Source: Carnegiea gigantea
Taxonomy: Eukaryota; Streptophyta; Magnoliopsida; Caryophyllales; Cactaceae
Direction of reading: 5' to 3'
DNA length: 64,000 bases
NCBI GenBank assembly: GCA_029747015.1
Contig: JAKOGI010000449.1
Location: forward strand, 432,001 to 496,000
The translations under genes were made by a program, and so were the position numbers. This document shows positions 33,543 to 46,675 of the stretch, in pieces (positions within the stretch are counted from its first letter, which is position 1; each line of letters opens with the position of its first letter). The notes under the pieces were generated by a model that saw nothing but the letters and a program-made list of their open reading frames with translations, was not told the DNA's origin and ran no database searches.

Positions 33543-36500
33543 AATGTTTGCCAAATTTGTTTTTGCTGTGGGACATATAGCTATGGTTTCCCTCAGCGTT
33601 ATTCACCTACCCAATCTCACTCTGTTCCCACTTACGTCATTTTTAATGCCCTTGATGCTAACGAATATGTCTGATATCCTGATTCGGTAGTCGCTTTCTG
33701 TATGACTCATACTTAAGGTAACGTACTTTCTAAATCCATTTACAATGGCCCTAATAGAGTCCGAGTTGGGAATTGCTTTCTTCTCCCAATGAAACATGTT
33801 GGGTCTCTTACTATTTCTACATCTAATAAGTCTCTCGTCTTGAAAAATGTTTTACATGTTCTTTCTTTAAAACATAATCTTTTGGTTGTCAAACAACTTT
33901 GTCATGATAATAATTGCATTGTTGTGTTAGGCGACTCTTCTGTTTGCTTCAAGAACAAAACCTCGGGCAATGTACTATTGCATGCATCTTCCACTAGCAA
34001 TGTCTACCTATTACTGCGTTAGCCACTACCCTTTGGCTTTTGCTGCGCTTTTTGATGCTGCTGCTTCTTGGCATCTTCGTGTTGGACACTGTGGAGCTAG
34101 GATTTTATCTCTTCTTGAAGGTAGCAATTTAGTTTCTTTCCCTCATAAATTTCATGATTTTTGTAACTCATGTTGACTTACAAAATCTTATAGATTACCA
34201 TTTCAGCTTGTTGAACATCGTTGTCAAAACCTTTGGAAATAAATTATGATTTATAACAATCTCCTATTCTCTCTCATTCTGGTTATCGATATTATATTTG
34301 CTTTGCGGATGATTTTTCTCGTTATACTTAGGTTTATCCATTAAAGCGAATATATGAGGTTCTCATTATTTTTTGTAATTTTTAGAAATTAGTGGAAAAC
34401 CTTTTCAATGCCAAAATAAAAATGCTCCAAAGTGATAGGCTGCGTGAATTTGACAACACTTCTCTTGGTGCTATTTTTTTGCAACATGCCATCTAATTCA
34501 TAAAAATGGTGCCCAGGCACTGATGCACAGAATGACATTGCTGAACGCAAGCATGAACATCTTAATGAGATGGCTTGTCATTGAGGCTCATATGTCTACT
34601 GCTTTTCGGGCTGATGCCATTCAAACTGCTATTTTCACTATTAGTTGGCTTCCAATACCCAATCTTCATGGAAAATCTCCTTTTGAAAAATTATTTCAAA
34701 AGTCTCTTGATTATAATTTTCTCAAAACTTTTGGTTATATGTGTTAACCCAATTTTTCTGCCACTTCTGCAAATAAATTAGCACCTAGATCCACCCTTTG
34801 TCTTTTTCTCGGATCTACTCCTCATTACAAAGGGTACCAGTACTTTGATCCACTTAGTGCTATATTTACTTTAGTCGACATGTTATTTTTCTTGACTCCT
34901 CTTCTTTCATCTATGGTTGTGTCCTCTCCTGCCTTGTCCATATAAGCTCAGCCTACTGCCCAAAATAGCTCAATGCCATAGTCCGACCCAACCTCCCGGA
35001 GCCATCCTCCCCCGCTGGGCCAACTTGCAATGCTTTACAGCAGCCCACCCCATCTGTTTCACTCCTAAACTTGGATCATGAGATTTCTTCCCCAAATTCT
35101 CCCATCCAAAGCCCACCTCCCATTCCTCCTCTCTGACAACCCACCACCATTCATGTTAGTTGACACCCTATGCAAACTTGGGCTAAAAGTGACATATTTA
35201 AACCCAAAACTATTTTGTCACTTGAGACAAGCATTATTGGTTGTGAACCAACCCCTTTTAAACATGCCTTGAAAGATCCTAAATGGCAAGAGGCTATTAC
35301 TGAGGAATATAATGCTTTGCTTGTTGATGAGACCTGAGAGTTGGTTTCGTCCCAACTGTGACAAAATTTAGTGGGTTCTAAATGGGTTTATAGAGTTAAA
35401 TTTAATTCTGATGGGTCTGGGTAATGGCACGAGGGTTGGTTGGTTGCTTTTGGCAACCACCAACAAGCTGACATTGACTACCGTGAGACATTAAGTTTAG
35501 TTGTCAAAACCCCATGATTCATCTTTTTTATCCTTGGCTGCCACTTTTGGTTAGTCTAAACATCAACTGGATGTCAAGAATTCTTTTTTCCCCCCTGACA
35601 TTCTCACTAAGGAAACGTACATGAAACAACCTCTTGGGTTTATTCATCCTCACTATGCTAATCATATCTGCAAATTCAAGAAATCCATTATAGACTGAAA
35701 CAGGCCCCCAATGCCTAGTTCCATGGATTCAGTAGTTTTCTATTGTCTTGTCATTTCATTTATTGTCAAGCTAATACATCCATGTTTGTTTGTCAACATG
35801 GTTCTACCACTACGATTTTGCTTCCCTACATTGTGATATCATTTTCGTTGGTAGTTTCTCTTCTATCCTTTAGAATTTTATTTCTATTATGTCCAAACCA
35901 TTTGCTACGAAGGACCTAGATGACCTACATTATTTTTTAGGTGTTCAGGTGGTAGGAACCTCTAAGGACATATTTTTGACTCAACAAATTTATGTTCATG
36001 ATCTCATTTGTGAATTTCATATCCACACTACTAAGCCTGTTCATAATCCCTTATCGATGGAGAATAGCTTGTAGATCCCACTGAGTACAAAAGTATGGAA
36101 TGTGCATTGCAATATTTGACCATAATGAGATCTAACGTTGGCTATGTTATTCATGCAATCTTCCAATATATGCATGCTTCCCATACTACTCACATGCATG
36201 CTGTTAAGCGTAATTTTCAAGTACTTGCAGGGAACATTAACTCTTGGATTGCAGCTTCGTCTTGCTTCCTCTCCATCCATCACCGTCACTTGTTTAGATG
36301 CTGGCTAGGCTAGTTGTAAGCATTCTTATTGCTCTACAATAGGGTATGTGGTGTTCTTTAAACCCAACCTCATTTCTTGGCGCTCCAAGAAGTAACTTAC
36401 AATCTCTAAGTCCTCCACTGAAGCTGAATATAGGCTTGTTGTTTATACTATTACTAAACCCATTTAGATTCACAAGCTACTCGATGATCTTGGCATTCCT

Positions 36501-36749
36501 CTTGCTTCTCCTGCTAAGGTTCATTGCAACACTATTAGCGCAACTCATATGACTGTGAATTCGGTTCAACATGGTCATAGTAAACATATAGGCATTGATA
36601 ATCATTTTATACATAAGCGTGTTGCCCATGACAATCTTGTTATTTGCTATATTCCTACTAAGCTTCAGTTAGCTGACATTTTTACTAAAGTGTTGTCTTC
36701 TCAGTTGTTTAATTTTTTCAGAGACAATTTATTAGTAGGTTCCTCCTAA
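33543..36749 (+). pseudogene. Copia pol: protease, integrase, RT, RNase H, heavily broken
   Basis: Domains in order: a degenerate zinc knuckle (CQICFCCGTYSYG, 33555); protease near 33670 with DSVVA where DSGA is expected; GAG-pre-integrase (SWHLRVGH, 34066); integrase (AQNDIAERKHEHLNEM near 34520, which keeps the catalytic Glu, and GKSPFEKLF near 34670). RT begins at 35265 (ALKDPKWQEAITEEYNALL, then GSKWVYRVKFNSDGSG). Its active site near 35830 is degraded, with no intact YVDD. RNase H ends with HSKHIGIDNHFIHKRVAHDN and PTKLQLADIFTKVLS (36575-36710). Many stops; inactive. Confidence 0.85.
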
Positions 36750-36770
36750 CAGATTGAAGGAGCGTAGTAG

Positions 36771-37290
36771 TGTAAAGAGGACAACTATATAATTTTTATA
36801 TTCCCCTTATTATTATATATATAGTGCCAAGCTTCCTAGTTGGATCAGAGCCTTCAATCACTTCTACACTTTTCTTACCATTTTCTTATCTCAAGTAGGA
36901 GGTTTAGAAGCATCATGTGGGGTTTTTCCTTAGACTTGCTAAAATCCTTTGAGCTTAGTTTTATAGTGTTGTGGGGTGAGGGTATAATGCATGCACGCAG
37001 CTCTAGGCTAGGTCAAGCATTGCCGTGGCCATGGGCTTCTCTTGTCTACTAATTTTTTGAAGAAAATTTCTTTTATTTTTGTTTGTTAGTGTAATAGTCA
37101 ACAATTTCCTGCTAATTTATCTCCATGTTCTTCTCCAGTAATGGCTAGTTGATGCATTTAAGAGGTTATCCCTATAAATACCAGCCTTCCTGATGTTGCT
37201 AAACACACAGTAGTCACTTATCCTCTCTTCTCTTCTTCCTCTACTATTCTTTCCCTCACTATTCTAGGCAACTGCAGTAGTGCACATTCT
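36771..37290 (+). repeat. Probable 3' LTR or remains of it
   Basis: It follows a polypurine-like stretch (gattgaaggagcg, 36752-36764). It holds a tataaatacc box (about 37171) followed by a pyrimidine-rich leader, as expected in an LTR. Only its first 70 bases resemble the start of the element at 30090. Confidence 0.4.
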
Positions 37291-39607
37291 AAACTTCTGG
37301 CCATGAACACACACCTTCAGAGGTTCGCTATGTAACCTTAGGGAGCAGCCGACTGTATCAATCTACACCTCAGTCAAGTCAAATTCACTTTTAAGTTAGT
37401 GGTTCTTCAAGGCAGAGCATTTCCCTACCATGCTAATGCCCTTGATTTCCCCTTATTTTTCCTGTAAGTCTTTGGGCTCAAATTGATCAAAGGTTAGCTT
37501 AAGCTCTATTTCATCAAAGTTCAACTTGGCTCGGCTCTAGCCTAGCTGAGATACCTATCAAGTCGAACTCAAGCCTAATTTGGTTCAACATGGCTTAGCT
37601 TGGTCTGTTTAGGTATTTTGGGTGGAGAATAACCTATGTTCCATTGGTATACATATACTTTGTATTAGTTTGAATGTTTATAATTCAATATTATTCCCTG
37701 AGTCCCATACTCATAGTCGAATTTAAGAAATGTGTAAAAATAAGCACTAAATGCATTCATATTATTAAAATAGTTTTTCAACCCCTAAAAACATTGATAG
37801 TTTCTTAGAAAAGTTAAATTGGCAATATTGTAGGACTAAAGAAGATTATGTTTTTGACAATAAATATGGGACGGAGAGTAAACCATAACTTGATACTTTT
37901 CTTTGAGTGGGGTTTATAGTATTTTAGAGTAAAGACTTTTTCAATAATTTTCAAGTCAAGTTGTATAAATATTTGAATTATAGAATAAAAAAATCACTGT
38001 GAAAGTTTGGATTCAGTTCGGTGAAAACTCAACTCGATTAAATCTTGACTTAGACTCAATTTGGCCAAGCATGACTTGGACTCAGGCTCAGCTTAGTTAC
38101 TCATCGAGCTGAGTCGAGCCTGAGCTCCTTTACATCCATACAAGTCACAAGTCATATATGAATGTTTTACTAATTGAACAATTTTCGGGCGTGCTGACAA
38201 AAGGGGGGAAAAAGGCTTCAGCATTTACTCAATAACAATCTTTGTAGTTTCAGAAGGGGTTGAAATTGCAATCAATTCATCTAATGGTTGGTATTCTAAA
38301 CTATTAAAGAATTTACGCTGATGGTGAAGGAGTTTTAGAGTTTGGGGTTCCATTGGCCACTGTATTTTGATTTCTTCTCTGTTTTGTCACTGTATTTTGT
38401 TTTTTCTTACCCTGTATCATCATTTTATAAAACTTGAATTGTGAATGTCATTGAATTTAAAGTTTCTATCCTAATGTCAGTGAGTTTTGATTTTTGATTT
38501 GCATTTTAACCTGCTACAACATGAATAAAAAAATTTTGATAGTGGCACCTCGAATTAAAATCTACAACATACTGACACCGGGTAGAAAAAGACAAATCAT
38601 AGTGGCTAACTGCAGAAAAAATTAAAACACAGTGAGAACTAGAGCTAAGAACTCAATAATTTTACTACTAATGGTAAAAAAAATTCCTAAAAAAAATTCC
38701 TAGTCATTAGATAGTTGGACTGAAAAATTACAGTGCTCCCTCTAAATGCAGAGGATATCATCATTTTAGACACTTCTTAAGTCCAATACTAGTAAAATAT
38801 AGATATATGTTTATGTGTAACAAGTGATATCGACTTGTATCATCCTATTATGTCCTAGTCCCGACCAGTGACGAGCAACGTAATCATGATTTTTAGATTT
38901 CTTTTAGTTTATATTTAAAAAAATTCAAAGATAAAGCACTAAAACAAAAAATCCAACATGTCTTGTCACTCTACTACTAAGCTATTATTTAAAGTGTCAA
39001 AATCTAATATGTTTTAACAGATCTTAAATAATTGATATGATGATTGGCTAGATTTGTGAATATCAATAGTTTGGTCTTGTGTTAACCTTAATCCTAAACT
39101 TACTTGTGCTTGAAATTACAAGGTACGCTTATTTAAGTTAATAGATATCAACTTCAAACAAGTATGTCACTGAAAATGTTATAGATTTAGAGTCGTTAGG
39201 GTCAACATGTCTAGTGCCTTTAAAATTGTTGTAGAATTATAGTGCACGGAGGCCTCTAAGATGGTTGTTGTCTCCCGTAAGTCTTATTTGCAGAATTTTT
39301 TCTTTATAATATTTATTCATTCCCCCTACTCTTTTCATTTTCTTTCTCGATTAAACATTTGACCTTTTGATATATCAGTTGGACCCTGTAATTTCTTGGA
39401 CTCTTTTCTTGGTCATCGGGGTTAGTTTGTGTGTATGTTCTGTTACTTGTGACTGGTGTATCCAGTCTTTAATCACTCGGTATCATCAGTAGCTGCCTAA
39501 TCATTTGCATCATGTACATTTACTAGACTGTAAATTTGCTTCTTTTTGCCATCCTTGAGCTATACAGCTTATCTTGATGACTATAACTTTCTATACAAGG
39601 GTATGTT
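37291..39607. other. Intergenic; possible non-autonomous hAT-like remnant at 37460-38150
   Basis: Between 37460 and 38150 both ends hold many copies of gagctcg/ggctcag-type motifs in opposite orientation (gctcggctctagcctagctgag on one side, gctgagtcgagcctgagctc on the other). This resembles subterminal repeats of a hAT-type element. The terminal repeats and an 8-bp duplication could not be fixed. From 38150 to 39607 I see AT-rich sequence without features. Confidence 0.3.
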
Positions 39608-39750
39608 TGTTAGGAAAAACCTACTGTGGCTAATAGCAAATAAACAAACTGATGTGATTTAGAATAGAAGATGACGTCGTGGCGTGGTAGTCTACTACCC
39701 TAAAATTGAATTTGTTCTCCCAACAGCTCAAAGGATGGTGACTAAGTGCT

Positions 39751-39781
<31 letters not shown>

Positions 39782-39972
39782 GTAGCCCAGCTTAGTATAG
39801 CGAGTGGGTGGCATACGTGCATACGTGTGGTCTGGAGACTCCTCTGCACACTTGTTTTCTAGGAAGTCAAGAAGGACAAGGTTATATAAACATGAATTGC
39901 TCTTTAAAAAAGTAGCATGTGGCACATTTGAAGAATGGATTTCTCTCTCTTCCTTTGAAGCAATCTCCAACA
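39608..39972 (-). repeat. 3' LTR of the split copia element, with (CATGCC)5
   Basis: 365 bp, TGTTAG to CCAACA on the plus strand. It contains five perfect copies of CATGCC at 39751-39780. Compared with the 5' LTR it lacks about 290 bases that in the other copy lie between roughly 61560 and 61900. A purine tract (aggggaa on the minus strand, 39973-39980) next to it is the likely polypurine tract. Confidence 0.85.
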
Positions 39973-40529
39973 TTCCCCTACATTATTCGAAGGAAGTGAA
40001 AATGAAGAAATATGAGGTTCTTAGCAATAGAAGGAAAAATTTATAGACATCAATGTCTTTTGAACTTCAATTAGTACCTAGTGATTATAAGTCTATCTTA
40101 CATTCATTAGGGTGGGAAATCTTACATTTGAATGAATTTTGTAAAGATCACATTGTGCACACTCATTTTTTCTTAAAATCAAAGATCCTCACATAATGTT
40201 GACATAATAAATCCCTGCATCAATACTTGGATTCTTGTGAATACTCTAGAGAGTCTTTAGCCCTAAGACCCTTATAGGAGGCAGACATCGGCCTCCACAT
40301 TCACATGGGTGAGTTTCATCAAGTGCATAATATCATGCGCCACCATTATGGCTATGGGCTCATCAAGTACTAGGGGTTCATCGTTAACATAATTCACATA
40401 AATGAAAATACTACTTATTTTATTTTATTTTTAGAAATAGGTTGTACTACAAATTTTTGAGTTGTTTCGTGATTTCTTTGATCCATTGAACCCAGTTAGT
40501 CCCTTGTTCAAGATGGATACCCCTTCGAT

Positions 40530-42081
40530 TCACTCACTCAATAGGCTTAAGTCCCATTCTATACTTCTACAAATACCTTTGGTGAAAGGATCTATGACAT
40601 TCCGTTTTGATTTTGTATGCTCAAGTGATATCACATTATCTATTATCAAATTTCTCACAATTTTATGCCTTAAATGAATATGTATCTTTTTTCCATTGTA
40701 GGCTTGATAGTTAGCCACTCCAATGGTTGTTTGTGAGTCACAATGCCTGGATACTGATGGAATTGGCTTCCCCCACAATGAAATATCAACCAGAAGGCCT
40801 CTTAGCCACTCTGCCTCATGACTTACCAACTCTAAAGCAAAGCAATAAACTCATATTCAATTGTTCATTAGCAATTTAAGTTTGCTTAGAAGATTTCTAA
40901 GATATAGCATCACTAACAGGAGTAAACACATTACCACTGGTTAAATTAATCTCATCATTATCAAATACTAAACTAGCATCACAAAAGCCCTCCAACATAG
41001 CAGGAGAGGTTTTAAAACAAAATTCCCAATCAGTGGTCCCTTTTAGATATTTCAAAAGTCTAATTAGGCCATGCCAATGATCATGATTGTGGTTGTGCAT
41101 ACTTCTACTCAGCTTACTTATAGCATAGGCTATATCATGATGAGTATAGTGCATTAGAAATATCACACTACCAATCACCCTAACATACTCACATTGTGAC
41201 ATGTTATTGCCTTCATTCTTTTTCAAGTGAATACTAGGATCATAAGGGGTTCTTACCAGAGTACAGTCAAATTGACCAAACATTTTGAGTATCTTCTCAA
41301 TGAAATGAGATTGGTTAAGACTTATACCCTTTTTGGTCCTAGCTATTTTAGTGTCGAGAATAATATTTTTCTCTTGCAAGCCTTTTATGTCAAAACATGT
41401 ACTAAGAAAGGACTCAGTAGCATTAACAACATCCAAATTTGTACTAAAGATACACATGTCATCCATATATAGATAAATGATTACACAACTGTGCTTGTTA
41501 ACTTTTGACTATACACATGCATTCAAGTCATTTACATCCAAGCCATTAGATGTACAGGTAGAGCCAAAATTTTCACACCACTGCTTTGGAGCTTACTTTA
41601 GTCCGTATAAAGTGTGGACAAGTTTACATACCTTATGCTCTTATCTAGGAACCTCAAAGCCCTTTAGCTGCTTCATATGTATATCTTCCACAAGGTCTCC
41701 ATTTAAGAATGTTGTTTTAATATGCATTTAATGCCTGACAAGATTATGAATAGATGCAATATTTATTAATGCATGAGTGGTAGCAACCTTAGTTACAAGG
41801 GATTATGTATCAAACTAGTTTATACCCTTTTTCTAGTCAACCACCTGCACAAATCTACCTTTGAACTTAACTATGGTTCCATCAGTTCTCAATTTTGTTT
41901 TAAATACCCATTTACTCCACAATGTTTTGTAGCCACTAGGAAGGTCAATCAAAATCCAAGTTCCATTGGTTATTAGAGACTCTAGTTTACCATTAATATT
42001 CTCTTTCCAGACATTAGCATTTATGGATGCCATCAATTTCCTATACGTTTTTGGGTCTTCCTCTATGAGATACATATTCAT
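40530..42081 (-). pseudogene. Copia reverse transcriptase and RNase H, broken
   Basis: RT starts at 42081 (EEDPKTYRKLMASINANVWK, then NGTWILIDLPSGYKTLWSKW). After broken frames the active site reads IYLYMDDMCIF near 41460, so the YxDD box is intact. The thumb and connection follow (41466-40897: GISLNQSHFIEKILKMFGQF, then HDIAYAISKLSRSMHN). RNase H ends the polyprotein at 40829-40530 with HEAEWLRGLL, IPSVSRHCDSQTTIGVANYQ and NGKKIHIHLRHKIVRNLI, then VIDPFTKGI. Stops separate the pieces. Confidence 0.88.
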
Positions 42082-43360
42082 AGTTTACTCATCTAGTAGA
42101 TCTATCATTAGCAAGAAAGAAGTGACAAAGTCAGGTCCCAAACTAGTCTTAGTTCTAGCCCTTTTACTCATTCTAGGTTCTTGCTCCAAATTACTAGATG
42201 ATACAATATTTGTCTTGATGTAGATGTAGTAGGCAAACACTAATCCACGGAAGTTTTTATAAGAAAAATATACACCAAAAATTCTACATCTCCAGACTTT
42301 CTAATGGCACCAAATCCTAAACCATCTTTTAGAACAAATTTATATGTAGCACTATTATAAGCATAACCAATAAATATAGGATCAACAAGTTTTGGATCAA
42401 TTTAATTTCTTTGGAAATCTAGAAGTCCTACCTTAGCCAAACACCCCCACACTCTAATATGGTTTAGATTAGGAGCAAAATCCCTCCACAACTCAAAGGG
42501 AGTTTTGTCTAACCTTTTATGTAGAACTCTATTTAACACACAATATGCATATATAATATAGCTTCCACCCACATGTTTGTAGGCATCCCTGAACTACTAC
42601 GCATAATATTCATTATGTTTTTCAGGGTTCGCTTCTTTCTTTCAGCTTTACCATTCTGTTGTAGGGTATGGGGGTAATCAGCTATAGATAATTTTTTATT
42701 CTTCACAATATTCCTTAAGGAGTGGTATCATTACTGTCCTCCTCTATTAGACCTAAATCTTTTGACTTTTTGGTCTAACTAATTTTCTACTTCAGCCTTG
42801 TAAATCAAGAATTTATCCATAGCCTCATCCTTGTACTGAAAAGATATACCTTAATGAACCTAAAGCAGTCATCGACAAAAGTGATATAATACTTTCTTCC
42901 TCCTCTGCTCATGGTATTTTTGCAATCATCTAGGTCATTATGAATTAGTTCCAATAAATTAGAGGCCCAACTTATATTTTCATTAAAGGACTTCTTGGGG
43001 TGTTTAGCCTCTACACATACTTTACATTTATCGAAGTCGTAGTCGCTAAATATAGGAATTAAATATAATTATTTAAGCTTATTTATAGATACGATGTTCA
43101 TATGCCCTAATCTAGCATGTCATAAAAAGATAGACTCAACAACATCAGAAATAGAAGCATTCATCTTATTCTCTGTAACAAGATTAAGACAGAGAGTCCC
43201 ATTACCAAGAATCCTTCCCACAAATTCAACACCCTTGGTGAGTATGACTTTTCTAGAATTAAAGGTAAGTCTAACTTAAGCCTTTGTCACAAGATCAACA
43301 AAGAAAAGGTTTCTATGAATATCTGGAGCATAAAGAACATTTTGAAGTGAAAGAATTTTT
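42082..43360 (-). pseudogene. Copia integrase, heavily broken
   Basis: Recognisable minus-strand pieces are CVEAKHPKKSFNEN (about 43015), LIHNDLDDCKNTMSRGGRKY and YITFVDDCFRF (about 42940-42850), and a TEWYS*KKEANPEKHN piece (about 42660-42620) where the family has a GxAERxNRTLK-like segment. These correspond to the zinc-binding end, the catalytic core and the region of the third acidic residue. The frame is interrupted many times. Confidence 0.7.
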
Positions 43361-43367
43361 CTAAAAT

Positions 43368-44271
43368 TCAATTAAGAGAAACTTTGTTCTTACCAGGGAT
43401 AGACACTGAAGTAGAATTACCCATAAACACACATCCACCTTCAACAACATTTTCATACTCTTGCAAAAGGTGGCTATTAGTGCATATGTGTCGAAAGGCT
43501 CCAGAATCAAGCATCCACTCAACCGAGTTGCTTACCATGTTTATCTCTGAGACTATGAAAACAGTGACATTTTTAGTCCAATTGGCTTGAACTCTGTTAT
43601 CTTTATATTTGTTAACTACAGGCCCAAACCCTTCATGACAATCTTTCCCTAGATGTCCATATCTGCCACATGCATAGCAATTGCCTTTAAACTTACTTTC
43701 GGTTGGCTCCTTGTGCCTTAAAATTATTGTTATGCCCTTTGCCATGAAACTGATTTGGACATTTTTCTTTTGGTCTCTTAGTCCTGTCAAACCTTAAACC
43801 ACTCTTACACTCAACCAGATTAGCGGCATATGAAGAGTGATCTAAATTCTTTTCCTTGGATTGAATTTCCTTGGATTGAATTTCAGTTCTTCAAGTTAAA
43901 AATCCTTTTGTTTATGCCTCATGGTGCTGGCATAATAAGACAATGAAGGACATAGTTCAGCTAGTAACCAATTGGCATAAAAAGTGTCACATATGTTCAT
44001 ACCCTCAGTCAATGTTTTAGCACATAAATTTCCGTACTCATGAATTTGTTCAAGAACAAGTTTATCATCAACCATTTTGAAATGATAGCTAACTATTACA
44101 AGCATACTTCTTAATCTAGTATCATGGGAGTCATACTCAGACTTAAGAGCTTCCCAAATTTTCACGAAACTTTATGTCTTGCTATAAATGTGGTACATGG
44201 AATCGGGTATATGAGGCAAAAGTAAACTCACAACAAGTTTTATTGTCCTGCTCATAACTCCTTTTAGATCC
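43368..44271 (-). pseudogene. Copia gag C-terminal part with zinc knuckle and protease
   Basis: Gag resumes at 44271 just after the nested insertion with KGVMSRTIKLVVSLLLPHIP, then FVKIWEALKSEYDSHDTRLR and LVLEQIHEYGNLCAKTLTEG (44165-43896), the classic copia gag core. The 43790-43368 frame holds an intact CX2CX4HX4C knuckle (CYACGRYGHLGKDC) and the protease active site WMLDSGAFRHIC with an intact D-S-G. Stops separate the two pieces. Confidence 0.88.
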
Positions 44272-44318
44272 TGATGCATGGTGAATTCCATTTGTCCAAA
44301 TAAAGGAATGGAAGGCAT

Positions 44319-45664
44319 TGTTGATGTAGTTTTTGCACCAGGGGGGAGTAAGAGTAGAAATTTCTCGTCCTCTGTGACAGTGTGAAAATCAAGTCACTAG
44401 TTATTTTTGGCCCACTAAGTATAATTAACAAAACTAATTACTCACAAATTGTAATTTAAACATGATTAATTAAACTAAAATAAAACAAAGCATAATTAAC
44501 AAAATCAACAAAAAAACATCATATTAACTAACAATAACTAGCAAAACATCTAATTAACTAAGAAAACATGAAATTAACTAACTAAAGGAAGAGAGAGGAA
44601 AGGAAGTACCTCAAAACCTTGAAAATCCAACAATAGAAGTTGGCCTCTATTGCTGAAGCAAGTGGGTGATGATTGGAGCTGGATTCTCTAATTATTCTCG
44701 CTAATCCAACGCAACTACTACTAATCTAACCCATTAAAGGCCAAAAACTCAAACTTGTAAAAGTGGGATTTCAAACAATGAGATGGAGGAGAGAGAAAGG
44801 CTTGAAATTTTGCATTCTTAAAGAAGAGAATGAGATATTAAGAGCAGATAAAAGAATACAAAGATGATGCAGAAAGGGAGACATTAATTTCAATACATTA
44901 ACAAACAAAAGAATATAAATTTGGGCGCTAAACTAGAAAATCAAACCAAACAAAGTAAAAACTTGAATGAAAATGAAGATTAAAGATAGAGAAAGAAAGC
45001 TAATTGCATCAAAACTTTATTACTCTTGAAATGTGGCTACAAAATGAAAGTAAATCTACATTAATCTCTCCTAAACCCTAGGCTAAGCTCTATTCTTAAA
45101 ACCTAAAAATTAGATCATTACACAAATAGGGGATGGGGCTTTAAATAGATCCCGACACAGCAGGTTTGGCATGGTCGTGCCAAACCTCTGGAGGCCAACA
45201 ATAGAAACATGGCAGGACAGCGGGTGGTACGGTCATGCCACATGGCACGGGCACCCCATGCTAAGTTTCTAGAATTTTGCAAACAAAATAGAGTAAAATA
45301 GGATTTGGCACGACCATGCTACTTGGCACGGGAACTCCGTGCCACCTGACACTGGCAGCCTTTGCCACCTAGCGCTGACAGCCCATGCCAAATTTCTGTG
45401 GTGTTTTTCTTCCTTATTTTTCTTACAATTTTTGTGCTTGTTGACCCGGCCTTGCTTCATAGTTATCCCGAGTTATCCTCCAAGGTTTTCTAGGTTAACG
45501 TGCTTAACTTTTGGCATGCTTTGCACGAATTATCTGTCATTTTCACAATTTTCTTTATTACCTACAAAACCAACCAAACACAAACAAATAACCCAATTTA
45601 CCAATTATTTGAGCTAAATCTAGGTAGACTAAGGTGTAAAATTCAAGCGTATTATGCCCGAACA
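44319..45664. mobile_element. Solo LTR (1346 bp) inside the 3' LTR
   Basis: It starts TGTTGATG and ends CCGAACA, and flanks are GGCAT (44314-44318) and AACAT (45665-45669), an aged 5-bp duplication differing by two G-to-A changes. The sister LTR at 49250 is uninterrupted at this point, which fixes both ends. A TATA-like tttaaatag (45140-45148) precedes palindromic ggcacg-type motifs (45163-45400). No coding domain is present. Confidence 0.8.
45163..45186. promoter_or_regulatory. Inverted repeat of the ggcacg/cgtgcc type, downstream of a TATA-like box
   Basis: Arms GGTTTGGCATG and CGTGCCAAACC pair with one G-T type mismatch. Weaker copies of the same motif follow up to about 45390. The position after the TATA-like box suggests an element of the transcribed leader. 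Confidence 0.6.
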
Positions 45665-46656
45665 AACATGTAGTAAGCTCAATTGATGTTGAAGACCAAT
45701 CTCTCCATAGAAGAACCAAGAAAGAGAGAATTCCCAAATAAGAAAACCTCTAATGGAGTAGATTCAATACTTATAATAGGTAGCAAGTAGATAGATCAAC
45801 CCACCCTCTAACCCTCTAAAGCCTTAGCACCAAGGATTAGATTAAAGGAAAGACTCAAATCACTATCATCCCAAGAGAGAGAAAGAATTTGAGATTTTGA
45901 GGAAAACCAAGCTTCAAGCTCTCATATCATTCATCAAATCTGATTTTTTATAGAGGTAATTGGGTCCATAAAGATCCATTGAAAGGGCAAATTAAATGCA
46001 AATTAATGGGGCAAGTGGTCCAATAGGAGGCTTACAAAATATTCTAGGAAAATAAATCAAGATGCTTAAGATAATTACAATCCCGATGAGTTGTATTTTC
46101 CTAGATTCATCCTCCATCTTCTAGAATGCCATGAGTAGGCTCTACTCCTCCAAATGAGGTGTTGCAACTTATCAACTCCCCAAAATTACAGCCTCAACCT
46201 CCTCAATTGAGCCCATAATTAGAACCACGTATTTTCCAGTCCTTAACCGACCCTTGCTCGGTACTTAGCCTATAACTTTCTCAATACTTGGTATTTGGGG
46301 GTGCTTCAAGACTTGTTGGAAAAAAAACATCCTTGGTTTTCCATCCATGTATAATTTTTAGAAACTGAAGCTTATTTTCCTAGTAAAAATTGAGCTAGAA
46401 ATGACATAAATTATTCTACCCAGAAACTAAATGAGCTAATGAAGGTAGTTTTGGGAGGACTAAGTGATTAACTCTTTATTTAGGGCTACTAATAACCCAT
46501 CCATCTTTCCTAACCCTACTTGAACCTTCTTAAGGGCCTCAAGTTAATATTGATCTTAGGAAACCTGGTGCTTGACTTAGGGTGAATATTGGGCCAACTT
46601 GGGTCAAGACCCTTACCAGTGAAGGTAGGCCCAAGTTCGGAACTTGCTCTGCATCA

Positions 46657-46675
46657 AACCCTCCCCCTTAAAGAG
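46657..46675 (-). promoter_or_regulatory. Polypurine tract of the gag-protease element
   Basis: On the minus strand this reads TCTTTAAGGGGGAGGGTT directly before the LTR start TGATGCAGAG. A purine run next to the 3' LTR primes plus-strand synthesis. Confidence 0.75.

Larger units (their letters stand above)
30090..37280 (+). mobile_element. Degraded Ty1/copia retrotransposon, plus strand
   Basis: Order on the plus strand is gag (30330-31134), interrupted by a solo LTR (31135-33537), then zinc knuckle, protease, integrase, RT and RNase H (33543-36749). Integrase before RT defines copia. Related short segments at each end (from 30090 tgtacacatgac and from 36771 tgtaaagaggac, each followed by an attattatatatacagtg-like block) suggest LTR starts. 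They diverge after about 70 bases and the LTRs are incomplete or scrambled. A tataaatacc box near 37171 may be the promoter of the 3' LTR. Edges are approximate. Confidence 0.8.
44272..46656 (-). repeat. 3' LTR of the gag-protease element, split by a solo LTR
   Basis: The pieces 44272-44318 and 45670-46656 together match 49205-49603 plus 60601-61231. Net length is about 1033 bp, versus about 1030 bp for the partner. The start is TGATGCATGG and the end is GCTCTGCATCA. Confidence 0.88.

Noticed and set aside
39728..39973. Minus-strand frame with a His-Gly repeat
   Set aside because: The repeat is the (CATGCC)5 microsatellite within an LTR; no gene is supported.
44272..44318. First read as part of the copia gag frame (PSIPLFGQMEFTMHQ on the minus strand)
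   Set aside because: The same sequence begins the partner LTR at 49205, so it is LTR sequence that happens to stay open in the gag direction.
46011..46034. First suspected to be a second insertion site of the 11 kb element
   Set aside because: It is the unoccupied equivalent site in the sister LTR, not another insertion.
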